A stretch of DNA of 64,000 nucleotides from Marinobacter mangrovi (GTDB lineage Bacteria; Pseudomonadota; Gammaproteobacteria; Pseudomonadales; Oleiphilaceae): contig NZ_JAERVO010000005.1 in assembly GCF_016798325.1 (NCBI RefSeq), forward strand, positions 186,001 through 250,000, given 5' to 3'. The number at the start of each line of letters is the position of its first letter. Within the stretch, counting starts at the first letter, position 1. A program made the position numbers and the translations under genes. The notes beneath the pieces were generated by a model. It was given only the letters and a program-made list of their open reading frames with translations, did not search any database and had not been told where the DNA came from. Shown piece by piece: positions 32,296 through 39,749 of this stretch.

Positions 32296-34878
32296 ATGAG
32301 CCGGAGACGTGTCGTATTCGGGCTGGTGATTGCCGTCATTGTCCTGCTGTTGATCGGCGGGCTGTGGGCGCGCCATTGGTGGCAGGCGACCCGTGAGTCG
32401 CAGGGCATCGAACGACTGGACTGGCAGGGGCTGGATCTGGGCCTGTCACACCTTGGCGCAACCGGCTTTCAGGTGGCGCTGAACCGATCCGGTCAGCGGT
32501 GGGCGATCCGTGGGAGTGATCTGTCCCTGCAATGGCATTGGAAGGGCATGGTCCCTCAGCTTGACCAGCTCCACCTCGACCGGCTTCAGCTGATCGTAAC
32601 CGGCTCCGAGGCTGACACTCCGGATAGCACGGATGACACCTCGCCACCGAATGAACGGCCCATCTGGCTGCCCCGCCTCGTCAACGTCGACCACTTCCAG
32701 GCGACGTTGCCCTGTCAGGCGGGACAATGCGAACTGGCCGGTTCCGCCAGTCTGAGCCTCAACGGCAATCCCTACCCCCTGGCGCTCAGCCTGCAACTGA
32801 AACGGGACGGGCATCGTCTGGATCTCCACACAACGCTGGACGGCCAGCCACCGGAACAGATTAACGCCACCGCCCAACTGACCATCGACGGCCAACCCAC
32901 CCTGACGGCGCAAACCGAATACAGCAGCGGCCCCACCCATCACTGGACCGGGACCGCCCGAATCCCCGAATGGACCCAGGCGCCATGGCTTGCGGACTGG
33001 CTACAGCAGTGGACACCGGTACCTGACGACGCCCTGCCCGGCCAACCAGCCGCGGCGAAGCTCGAGGCTCACTGGGCTCTGGACTGGCCCGACGGTCAAC
33101 CGCCGCTCGAATCCGCGTCCGGCTCTGTAGCCCTACAAGGCGAATTGCCCCAACCCTGGCCGGTGCCCGTTGTCGGCACGGTATCCGGTAACCTGGCGGT
33201 CGACCTGGTCGCTTCGAAGGGCCAGTGGCAGGCGCGCTCGCTGCGGTCCGACCTGACCCTGACCCAGCCGGCGGCCTGGGCCGACGCCTTGCCGGCGCTC
33301 ATCCGGCCAGACTCCCTGACCCTGACAACGCAACCACGTGAGTCCGGAGACAACGCCCCGCCCGGCACCCTGCCCCTGGCCGTCACGCTGACCAGCCAGG
33401 GACGCAGCCAGCTCACCCTGGACGGCCGGGTGACCCTGGCCCTGACATCGCCCTGGTCGGTGGCGTTCGACCAGACCCGGCTGACCGGTCGCCTGCCGAC
33501 AACCCGGGTGGGCGACTGGCAACTGACATCGCCACGGCTGGACCTGACCCTGTCCGGACAGGCGGACGCCACCTCCCTGAAGTTGAAAACGGGCCCCGAC
33601 GCCCATGCCACGCTGGCCCGGCTCACAGCACCCAATAACCTCGATCTCAAGCTGGACACCGTCCGTGGCGATATTCCCTCGATGACCCTGAATGCCCGCT
33701 ACCACAAAGACGAACCGGCACTCGACAGCCTGCAACTCAAGGGGCCGGTCTGGCTGTCCGCCGGGCAGATCACGCATCCGCAATTAAAGCCACAGTCCTG
33801 GCGCTTCAACGGGTCGCTGGCCAGCACCCTGAAACAATTCGACCTGGACGGCCAGCTCACGGCCCAGTCCGGTGCCGATGCGCAGGTGGCATTGCAGGCG
33901 CCGTTTGGTGGTGACCTGAATGCCCAGATCACCAGCCACCTGCAGGCGCCGAAGGACAGTAAAGCCTGGGCGGCCACCTGGGCAGGCTGGCCAAAGCTGC
34001 TCGATGTCACGGCGGGGACGGTGGACATCGACACCACGCTGACCCGACCCGCGTCCGGTCCATGGCAACTGGACAACGGCGCCGAGCTCCAGAACGTCGG
34101 CGGCACCTTCAACCGGACCGCCTGGAGCGGCATGACCGGTCCCGTTTCAGTGTCCCTGCAGGGCGACCAGCTCACGGCCCGGATGCCGGACCTGTCGATC
34201 CAGACGGTCAATCCTGGTGTGCCCATCGGGCCCATCCAGTTCGCCGCTGACTACGCAGCGACCCGTAGCCAGTTCCTCAACGGCACATTGAACCTGCAAA
34301 CGGCACGGGCAGATCTGGTGGGTGGCCAGGTTCACGTCGAACCGCATCAGTGGAACCTGGCCCGCCTGCCGATCCGGATACCGTTGATCGTCGAGAAACT
34401 GGATCTGGAACAGGTCATGAAGCTTTACCCCAGCGAGGATCTGGACGGCTCTGGTCAACTCAGTGGCACCGTACCGGTCCGCATCGGCCGGGACGGCGTG
34501 GCGGTGGAAGACGGTGACGTGAGGGCGCTCTCGCCTGGTGGCCGCCTGGTGCTGCCGGGCAGCCGGCTGCAAGCCCTGGCAGGTGACAATATGGCAATGG
34601 GCATTGTCGCCGAGGCTATGAAAAACTTTCACTATTCGGTGCTCGACAGCACCATAGACTATGATCGGGACGGCACCCTGCAACTGGGTTTGCACATCGA
34701 GGGCAGGAACCCGGATGTCCACGGCGGCCAGCCGGTGGTGCTCAACGTGAACCTGGAAGAGGACATTCCCGCCCTACTGACCAGCCTGCAGCTGAGCGGC
34801 CGGGTGAACGATACGGTGACCGAGCGGGTCAAAAAGCTGATCGAGCAACGGCAGAACGACAACACGAAGGAGCAGTAA
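32296..34878 (+). CDS. ydbH: YdbH-like intermembrane lipid transport protein (AsmA-like)
   Basis: An 860-aa bridge-like protein. One N-terminal membrane anchor (VVFGLVIAVIVLLLIGGLWA) is followed by a long beta-rich periplasmic body and an AsmA/TamB-like C-terminus (GQLSGTVPVRIGRDGVAVEDG, then NVNLEEDIPALLTSLQLSGRV). In E. coli YdbH moves phospholipid between inner and outer membranes together with YnbE, and YdbL modulates it; both are directly downstream here in the same order. This conserved trio supports the assignment. The ORF is the full expected length. Confidence 0.9.
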   Translation: MSRRRVVFGLVIAVIVLLLIGGLWARHWWQATRESQGIERLDWQGLDLGLSHLGATGFQVALNRSGQRWAIRGSDLSLQWHWKGMVPQLDQLHLDRLQLIVTGSEADTPDSTDDTSPPNERPIWLPRLVNVDHFQATLPCQAGQCELAGSASLSLNGNPYPLALSLQLKRDGHRLDLHTTLDGQPPEQINATAQLTIDGQPTLTAQTEYSSGPTHHWTGTARIPEWTQAPWLADWLQQWTPVPDDALPGQPAAAKLEAHWALDWPDGQPPLESASGSVALQGELPQPWPVPVVGTVSGNLAVDLVASKGQWQARSLRSDLTLTQPAAWADALPALIRPDSLTLTTQPRESGDNAPPGTLPLAVTLTSQGRSQLTLDGRVTLALTSPWSVAFDQTRLTGRLPTTRVGDWQLTSPRLDLTLSGQADATSLKLKTGPDAHATLARLTAPNNLDLKLDTVRGDIPSMTLNARYHKDEPALDSLQLKGPVWLSAGQITHPQLKPQSWRFNGSLASTLKQFDLDGQLTAQSGADAQVALQAPFGGDLNAQITSHLQAPKDSKAWAATWAGWPKLLDVTAGTVDIDTTLTRPASGPWQLDNGAELQNVGGTFNRTAWSGMTGPVSVSLQGDQLTARMPDLSIQTVNPGVPIGPIQFAADYAATRSQFLNGTLNLQTARADLVGGQVHVEPHQWNLARLPIRIPLIVEKLDLEQVMKLYPSEDLDGSGQLSGTVPVRIGRDGVAVEDGDVRALSPGGRLVLPGSRLQALAGDNMAMGIVAEAMKNFHYSVLDSTIDYDRDGTLQLGLHIEGRNPDVHGGQPVVLNVNLEEDIPALLTSLQLSGRVNDTVTERVKKLIEQRQNDNTKEQ

Positions 34879-34880
34879 CC

Positions 34881-35084
34881 ATGACGATAACCGGAACCCG
34901 GTCCCGGGCGGCGCTGGCTGCCGTGGCACTGGGGTTGATGGCGGCGGCCTGCACGCCGACGGTGAAGATGGAGGCGCCCAAGGAGCCCATCACCGTCAAC
35001 CTGAACGTGAAGATCCAGCACGAGATCTACGTGAAGGTGGACAAGGACGTGGAAGCACTGTTTGAAGACGAAGGCCTGTTCTGA
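34881..35084 (+). CDS. ynbE: YnbE family lipoprotein
   Basis: A 67-aa lipoprotein. The lipobox lies at LMAAAC (Cys24) after a hydrophobic stretch, and the mature part PTVKMEAPKEPITVNLNVKIQ and HEIYVKVDKDVEALF matches YnbE. AAGGAGCAG precedes the ATG. It partners YdbH at the outer membrane; in E. coli the YdbH-YnbE complex spans the periplasm. It lies 2 bp after ydbH and 28 bp before ydbL. Confidence 0.9.
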   Translation: MTITGTRSRAALAAVALGLMAAACTPTVKMEAPKEPITVNLNVKIQHEIYVKVDKDVEALFEDEGLF

Positions 35085-35112
35085 TCGTCATCGCACTGGA
35101 GGAGAAACTGAC

Positions 35113-35457
35113 ATGACTGTATCCGCACGCATCGGCGCCCTGTTGATCGCGCTCTGCCTCAGCCTGCCGGCCCTGGCGATGGACCTGAACACCGCCAAGG
35201 GCAAACTCGAAACCGCCAAGACCCAGGGACTGGTGGGCGAAACCCCGACCGGCTACCTGGAAGTGGTGAAACCCCAGGGCGACGCTGCAGACATCGTCGA
35301 GGCCATCAACGAAGCCCGCCGCGCCGAGTACGCCCGCATTGCCGAAAAGCACGGCATCGCGGTGACCAAGGTGGAATCCGTGGCCGGCCAGAAGGCCATC
35401 GAAAAAACGCCGTCCGGGCAGTACGTCAAGCAGGATGGGAAGTGGGTCAAGAAGTAG
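35113..35457 (+). CDS. ydbL: YdbL family protein (DUF1318)
   Basis: A 114-aa periplasmic protein with a signal peptide (GALLIALCLSLPALA). The DUF1318 body includes GLVGETPTGYLEVVKPQ and EINEARRAEYARIAEKHG-like helix (AINEARRAEYARIA), ending in a lysine-rich tail GQYVKQDGKWVKK. It is encoded third in the ydbH-ynbE-ydbL operon; in E. coli it acts as a chaperone-like modulator of the complex. The ATG at 35113 has GGAGGAG upstream. A longer in-frame start overlapping ynbE is rejected. Confidence 0.9.
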   Translation: MTVSARIGALLIALCLSLPALAMDLNTAKGKLETAKTQGLVGETPTGYLEVVKPQGDAADIVEAINEARRAEYARIAEKHGIAVTKVESVAGQKAIEKTPSGQYVKQDGKWVKK

Positions 35458-35470
35458 ATGGCCGACTCAA

Positions 35471-35574
35471 GGGGCAGCCCAGCGGGCTGCTCCGAAGCTG
35501 AAGCGTCGGCTACATGTCAAAGCTCACTCGAGCGTGTAGCAGATGCTTCAGCTTCTGAGGCGCCAACAGGCGCC
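35471..35574. repeat. Nested inverted-repeat element and terminator cluster
   Basis: First a hairpin GGGGCAGCCC/GGGCTGCTCC (35471-35493, 9 of 10 pairs). Then perfect 11-bp arms GAAGCTGAAGC (35494-35504) and GCTTCAGCTTC (35545-35555) enclosing GCTACA/TGTAGC and GCTC/GAGC stems. Finally GGCGCC, AACA loop, GGCGCC (35559-35574). It lies between ydbL and the convergent ABC transporter genes and probably stops transcription from both sides. Confidence 0.65.
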
Positions 35575-35579
35575 CGTCT

Positions 35580-36245
35580 TCAGGCCAACACCACCCCTCT
35601 CAGGCGATCCAACAGTGTTCCTAGCTCACCCACTCCATTAATCCGCTCATCCCACCGCAACGTCGCCGGCGCCCCATCCAGATACCACAGTCGATTGGCC
35701 AGCTCGGCCGCATCCGCCGGATCGTGCGTCACGCAGATCATCGCCATCCTGGGACGGCGCGTCAGCAGCGTACGGATCAGATAGCGCAGTTCCGTTGCCC
35801 GCTCGGCATCCAGTGAGGCAAAGGGCTCGTCCATCAGCAACAGGTCCGGCTCGATCGCCAGGCACCGGGCCAACGCGGCCCGCCGGGCCATGCCCAGCGA
35901 CAGCTGGTCCGGCAGTGATTCGGAATGCTCCGACAGCCCCACGTCCGCCAGCAATCGATCGATCGTCTCGTCCGATGCCCCCACCAACCGGATATTCTGG
36001 CGCACCGTCCGCCACGGCAGCAGGCGGTGTTCCTGAAACAGGTAAGCCAACCGGATCCGGTCCCGCCCAACCACCGCGTTTTCCGGAAGTCGCGGTACCA
36101 GACCGGCAACCGCATTGAGCAGCGTGGTCTTGCCGATCCCCGAGGGCCCCAGCAGACAGACGTGATCGCCCGGCATCACTCGGGTGCGGATGTTCTCCAC
36201 GACGACTTTGTCATAAGCGAGGCGATCGATCCGCAGTTCAAGCAT
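35580..36245 (-). CDS. ABC transporter ATP-binding protein (SsuB/TauB-like)
   Basis: A 221-aa ATPase. Walker A GPSGIGKTT is at 33-41, signature LSLGM in place of LSGGQ (QLSLGMARRAAL), and Walker B DLLLMDEPFASLD. The weakened signature is a known variation in such transporters. It overlaps the permease gene upstream by 8 bases, so the three ABC genes form an operon (substrate-binding protein, permease, ATPase, in transcription order). The class imports sulfonates, taurine, thiamine precursors or related compounds. Confidence 0.9.
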   Translation of the reverse strand: MLELRIDRLAYDKVVVENIRTRVMPGDHVCLLGPSGIGKTTLLNAVAGLVPRLPENAVVGRDRIRLAYLFQEHRLLPWRTVRQNIRLVGASDETIDRLLADVGLSEHSESLPDQLSLGMARRAALARCLAIEPDLLLMDEPFASLDAERATELRYLIRTLLTRRPRMAMICVTHDPADAAELANRLWYLDGAPATLRWDERINGVGELGTLLDRLRGVVLA

Positions 36246-37032
36246 GTGCGCCTCCAATGTGGCGCCATGCCGAAGCCCGGCGCTCCAGCGGCTGCAACAG
36301 AACAATTTCCACCAACTGGACCACCGCGATGAACACCAGGCTGTAGGCCAGGATGGTGGCCACATCGAACACCTGAAAGGCCATATGGAGTTTGAAGCCG
36401 ATGCCGTCAGAACGCCCCAGCAACTCCACCACCAGCACGATTTTCCAGATCAGCGCCAGGCCGCCACGGGTGGCCGCCATCAGATACGGGAACAGCTGCG
36501 GCAGCCAGACCTCACGCACCCGCTGGCCGAAGGTAAAACCGTACACGTCCGCCATCTGCTCCAGCCGGCCATCCAGGCTGCGGGCGCCTTCGCGCAGGGT
36601 CACCGTGACATTGGGAACCTTGTTGATCACCACGGCCAGGATGGCCGCCGTCTCCACTAGCCCGAACCAGACATACAACAGGATGATGGTGACCAGGGCC
36701 GGCAGGTTGAGGAAGAACACCAGCAGCGGGTCGAGTACCGCATTGGCGCTCGTGTGCCGCCCCATGAAGACGCCCAGGCCGGTGCCCAGCGCCATGGCCA
36801 GCACAAAACTGATCGCCACCCGCCACAGGGTGACGCCCAGGTGATGGACCAATTCACCGGAGGCAGTTTCCCGCCAGGCGGCCTGCGCCACGTCCACCGG
36901 CGTCGGCAACAGCGGCGTCGCCAGTCCGTGAGCCAGAAGCGCCCAGATGGCCAGCAACGCCGGCAGGGCGATCCAGCGCGTCCAGAAACGGACCGGTGGC
37001 GAGGAAGCCGTGGTGACGAGACTGCGGGACAT
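36238..37032 (-). CDS. ABC transporter permease (SsuC/TauC-like)
   Basis: A 264-aa permease with six helices and the binding-protein-dependent transport EAA loop near the end (EGARSLDGRLEQMADVYGFT, then the VWLPQLFPYLMAATRGGLALIWK region). The TauC/SsuC family is suggested by sequence and neighbours. The ATG at 37032 is preferred over a TTG two codons earlier. It lies 11 bp after the binding-protein gene and overlaps the ATPase gene. Confidence 0.9.
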   Translation of the reverse strand: MSRSLVTTASSPPVRFWTRWIALPALLAIWALLAHGLATPLLPTPVDVAQAAWRETASGELVHHLGVTLWRVAISFVLAMALGTGLGVFMGRHTSANAVLDPLLVFFLNLPALVTIILLYVWFGLVETAAILAVVINKVPNVTVTLREGARSLDGRLEQMADVYGFTFGQRVREVWLPQLFPYLMAATRGGLALIWKIVLVVELLGRSDGIGFKLHMAFQVFDVATILAYSLVFIAVVQLVEIVLLQPLERRASAWRHIGGAHA

Positions 37033-37043
37033 GGTCAACTCGC

Positions 37044-38012
37044 TCAGGAGGGCGGCGCGTAGAACAGGCGGGCCGGCATCAGGGCCGCCTCACCGGTTCC
37101 CAGCAGTGTCAGCAGCCGTTGCAGATCGTCCACCCGGGATGCGGTAAGAGGCGATGGCGCCCCGCTCAGAAAGCCGTCCCGGAGCAGCGCAAAGGTGGCC
37201 TCGTCGGTCACCTGCATCATGGGGCGCAGGGCCTGCCAGGCGTCCGGCTCAGTCGACAGGTGTCTCTGGGTCTGTTCCAGGGCCGTCGCAAACCCCGCCA
37301 GGATTTCCGCATGGGCGTCGGCCCAATCGTCGCGGAAGACGTAGCCCAGCACCGGCAGGTCGGGATCCAGCTCCAGGGCCGTCAACAGGTCGCGCATGGC
37401 GAAGGCACTGCGGAACCGGCCCTCGGCGCGCAAGCGCGCGGCGAAGTGCCAGTAGGTCACGATCGCGTCCAGTTGGCCCCGGCGCAGGGCTTCACTCAAC
37501 AGGGGCGGTGCCGCGTACTGAATCCGGGCGGAACGGGGCAGGTCCAGTCCCTGTCGCGTGGCCACGGTCTTGAGCAGCATCCAGCCCTTGCTGTCCGGCC
37601 CGCCGGCGACGCCCAGACGCAGTCCGGCCAGGTCAGCGACCGATTGCACCGACGAATCCGCGGGGACCACGATGTCACCGATGGACGCGGAGAACGGGAG
37701 GTAGCGGTAGTCCATCCCGCGTTCATGCTGGGCCTGCGCCCAGACCAGGTCCGCCACCGCCGAGTCGGCGGAGCCACTGGTGACTGCCAGATGCGATCCG
37801 GCCAGGTTGGCAACCGGCTGGACCTGCAACTCAAAGCCGTTGGCCCGGTCCAGCCCGGCCTCCTGCATGGCGACCAGTTCCCAGTGCGCCGTACCAAATT
37901 GCAACACGCTGACCCGCAGCGCCGGTTGAGCGGCCAAGGCGGTTGACAGCAACCAGCCGGCCAGCATCAGGGCTGGCTTCAGCGGGGTCCGGAAAAGCGG
38001 TCTCAGGTTCAT
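37044..38012 (-). CDS. ABC transporter substrate-binding protein (NMT1/SsuA-like)
   Basis: A 322-aa periplasmic protein with a signal peptide (PALMLAGWLLSTALA). The NMT1/THI5-like fold is suggested by GTAHWELVAMQEAGLDRANGF, GSADSAVADLVWAQAQ and the ADLAGLRLGVAGGPDSKGWM segment. It delivers a ligand to the adjacent permease/ATPase. Because the opposite strand carries a CXXCW-motif protein and alcohol-type regulators, a role in PQQ-linked or alcohol-related uptake is possible, but the sequence alone does not show the ligand. Confidence 0.85.
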   Translation of the reverse strand: MNLRPLFRTPLKPALMLAGWLLSTALAAQPALRVSVLQFGTAHWELVAMQEAGLDRANGFELQVQPVANLAGSHLAVTSGSADSAVADLVWAQAQHERGMDYRYLPFSASIGDIVVPADSSVQSVADLAGLRLGVAGGPDSKGWMLLKTVATRQGLDLPRSARIQYAAPPLLSEALRRGQLDAIVTYWHFAARLRAEGRFRSAFAMRDLLTALELDPDLPVLGYVFRDDWADAHAEILAGFATALEQTQRHLSTEPDAWQALRPMMQVTDEATFALLRDGFLSGAPSPLTASRVDDLQRLLTLLGTGEAALMPARLFYAPPS

Positions 38013-38093
38013 GTACTCACGATACGAACCCCACCAGGGCGCCAGAATAGTACTTTAGTGCCTGTTTTTTGGTGCGATGGTCGCATTCAAGCC

Positions 38094-38111
38094 ACACGCC
38101 TTATGGCGTGT
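38094..38111. promoter_or_regulatory. Palindromic operator candidate in divergent promoter
   Basis: ACACGCC, TTAT, GGCGTGT is a perfect 7-bp dyad between the ABC operon and the CXXCW gene; a smaller dyad TGCGA/TCGCA sits just upstream (38073-38085). Either could serve the LuxR-type regulator encoded nearby. Confidence 0.4.
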
Positions 38112-38188
38112 AATGGGATCAAACAATAGAGGACAGCTGGCCCGGCGATCCGCCGCCAGCCTGTCATGAATAATCAAGAGGTCTGGCC

Positions 38189-38770
38189 ATGTTCAGAAGC
38201 ATGCTGAACCTGGCGTTGCTGGTCAGCCTGGCCGTCCCGGCCCTGGCTGAATCGATACCAGATACCGCCAGTAGGGCTCTCGCCGATAACCCAGCGCTGT
38301 TTTCAAGCGACGGCTTTCGCCAGGATCGCTATCGCAGCCCCACACCCGAAGCCGCCCCCGGCGCGACGACCATCGACACGCCCGGACTGCAGGCGATGCT
38401 GGCCGAGCGTCCCGATCTGGTCCTGATCGACGTGATCAATGCCGAATACCGGCACGATCGCTTTTTACAGGATGAACCGCACCACACCATTCCCCAGGCG
38501 CACTGGCTGCCGAACACCGGCAAGGGCCAGATCGACGCCCTGTGGAAAAACTACCTGCTGGACAATCTGGCGCAGCTGACGGGCGATCGCCCGGACCAGC
38601 CGGTGGTGGTGTTCTGTAAATCCGACTGCTGGCTGTCCTGGAATGCGGTCAAGCGCATTACCGAAGCGGGCTACAGTCACGTCTACTGGTACAAGGATGG
38701 TATCGACAGCTGGATGGGCGCAGGACTGCCGACCCGGATCGCCGATCCGGTCAAACCCACGCATTCATGA
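38189..38770 (+). CDS. Rhodanese-like CXXCW-motif protein (PQQ-catabolism type)
   Basis: A 193-aa secreted protein with a signal peptide ([13 protein letters not shown], cleavage ~20). A rhodanese-like domain contains [19 protein letters not shown] (Cys143, Cys147, Trp148) and later [20 protein letters not shown]. This matches the PQQ-dependent catabolism-associated CXXCW-motif family found beside PQQ alcohol dehydrogenase genes. Exact biochemical role is not known. It is followed after 10 bp by a LuxR-type response regulator gene, so the two are likely co-transcribed. Confidence 0.85.
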   Translation: MFRSMLNLALLVSLAVPALAESIPDTASRALADNPALFSSDGFRQDRYRSPTPEAAPGATTIDTPGLQAMLAERPDLVLIDVINAEYRHDRFLQDEPHHTIPQAHWLPNTGKGQIDALWKNYLLDNLAQLTGDRPDQPVVVFCKSDCWLSWNAVKRITEAGYSHVYWYKDGIDSWMGAGLPTRIADPVKPTHS

Positions 38771-38780
38771 GGACGGGGCT

Positions 38781-39554
38781 ATGACTTCTCCGCTTGCCTT
38801 CACCGATACCCTGGACGACAACTTGGGCTATGCTACGCCTGAGAAACCCGAGATTGACGAAACCCGAGCACCCGACTGCATGGAACCTGCCTACAAGATA
38901 CTGATCGCCGACGACCACCCGCTGTTTCGTGAAGCCATTACCAGTGTGATCGAAGCCGGTTTTGGCGGCAGCGAAGTGGTGGAAACGGACGACCTGGACA
39001 CCGCCCTGGAGCTGACCCGGGAACAGGATGACTTCGACCTGATCCTGCTGGATCTCAACATGCCGGGGATGCACGGGCTCAACGGGCTGATTGCCCTGCG
39101 CAACGAGGCCCCGACGATTCCGGTGGTGATTGTTTCCGCCGAGGAAGACAAACAGGTGGTGCTGCAGGCGATCACCTACGGGGCGGTGGGCTTCATCACC
39201 AAATCCTCGCCCCGGGCGCAGATGACCCAGGCGATCGAACAGATCCTGGCGGGGAATGTGTACCTGCCGTCGGACATCATCCGCACCGGCAAGGAAAACA
39301 CCCGGCGCCATCGCCACGACGAGAACAACATCTCACCGGAGCTGCTCAACTCCCTGACCCGCCGCCAACTGCTGGTGCTGGAGCGGATGTCCAAGGGCGA
39401 GTCGAACAAGCAGATTGCCTACAACCTCAACATCGCCGAGACCACGGTGAAAGCCCACGTGTCCGCCATCCTGCGCAAGCTGGGGGTGCACAATCGGGTG
39501 CAGGCGATCCTGTCGGCGAGTGATATCGATTTTAATCAATATTTGAAGCGTTAA
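38781..39554 (+). CDS. LuxR/FixJ-type response regulator
   Basis: A 257-aa regulator. The receiver begins at [16 protein letters not shown] (residue 38); Asp91 in [10 protein letters not shown] is the phosphorylation site and Lys in FITKSS is conserved. A LuxR HTH follows ([20 protein letters not shown] and [18 protein letters not shown]). An N-terminal extension of ~36 residues without domain is unusual. It resembles the ErbR/AgmR/ExaE regulators of PQQ-dependent alcohol oxidation by sequence type and neighbours. ATG at 38781 follows GGACGGGG. It lies downstream of the CXXCW gene; the REPIN-like repeat separates it from a convergent sensor kinase. Confidence 0.9.
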   Translation: MTSPLAFTDTLDDNLGYATPEKPEIDETRAPDCMEPAYKILIADDHPLFREAITSVIEAGFGGSEVVETDDLDTALELTREQDDFDLILLDLNMPGMHGLNGLIALRNEAPTIPVVIVSAEEDKQVVLQAITYGAVGFITKSSPRAQMTQAIEQILAGNVYLPSDIIRTGKENTRRHRHDENNISPELLNSLTRRQLLVLERMSKGESNKQIAYNLNIAETTVKAHVSAILRKLGVHNRVQAILSASDIDFNQYLKR

Positions 39555-39569
39555 ACGGGGCTAACCATG

Positions 39570-39722
39570 CGGGTAGGTTGGGCTGACGCAGGAAGCCCAA
39601 CATGTCATCGTCTGTCTCCCTCATGCCATTCCCCGGGAAAAGGCAGGCTGGCGATTCCCGCGACGAAACCTCACGATCGTTCCAAAGAACGTTGGGCTTC
39701 CTGCGTCAGCCCAACCTACCCG
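39570..39722. repeat. REPIN-like inverted-repeat element with 32-bp perfect arms
   Basis: Arms 39570-39601 and 39691-39722 are perfect 32-bp inverted copies; each begins (reading inwards) CGGGTAGGTTGGGCTGACGC and contains an internal GTTGGGCT/AGCCCAAC dyad. An 89-bp spacer separates them. GTAGGTTGGGC repeats of this kind are widespread in proteobacteria and often mobilised by RAYT-type transposases; none is encoded here. It lies between convergent genes and may also act as a terminator. Confidence 0.8.
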
Positions 39723-39749
39723 TCGCTCCCCGCCCCGGGGCACGATCAC

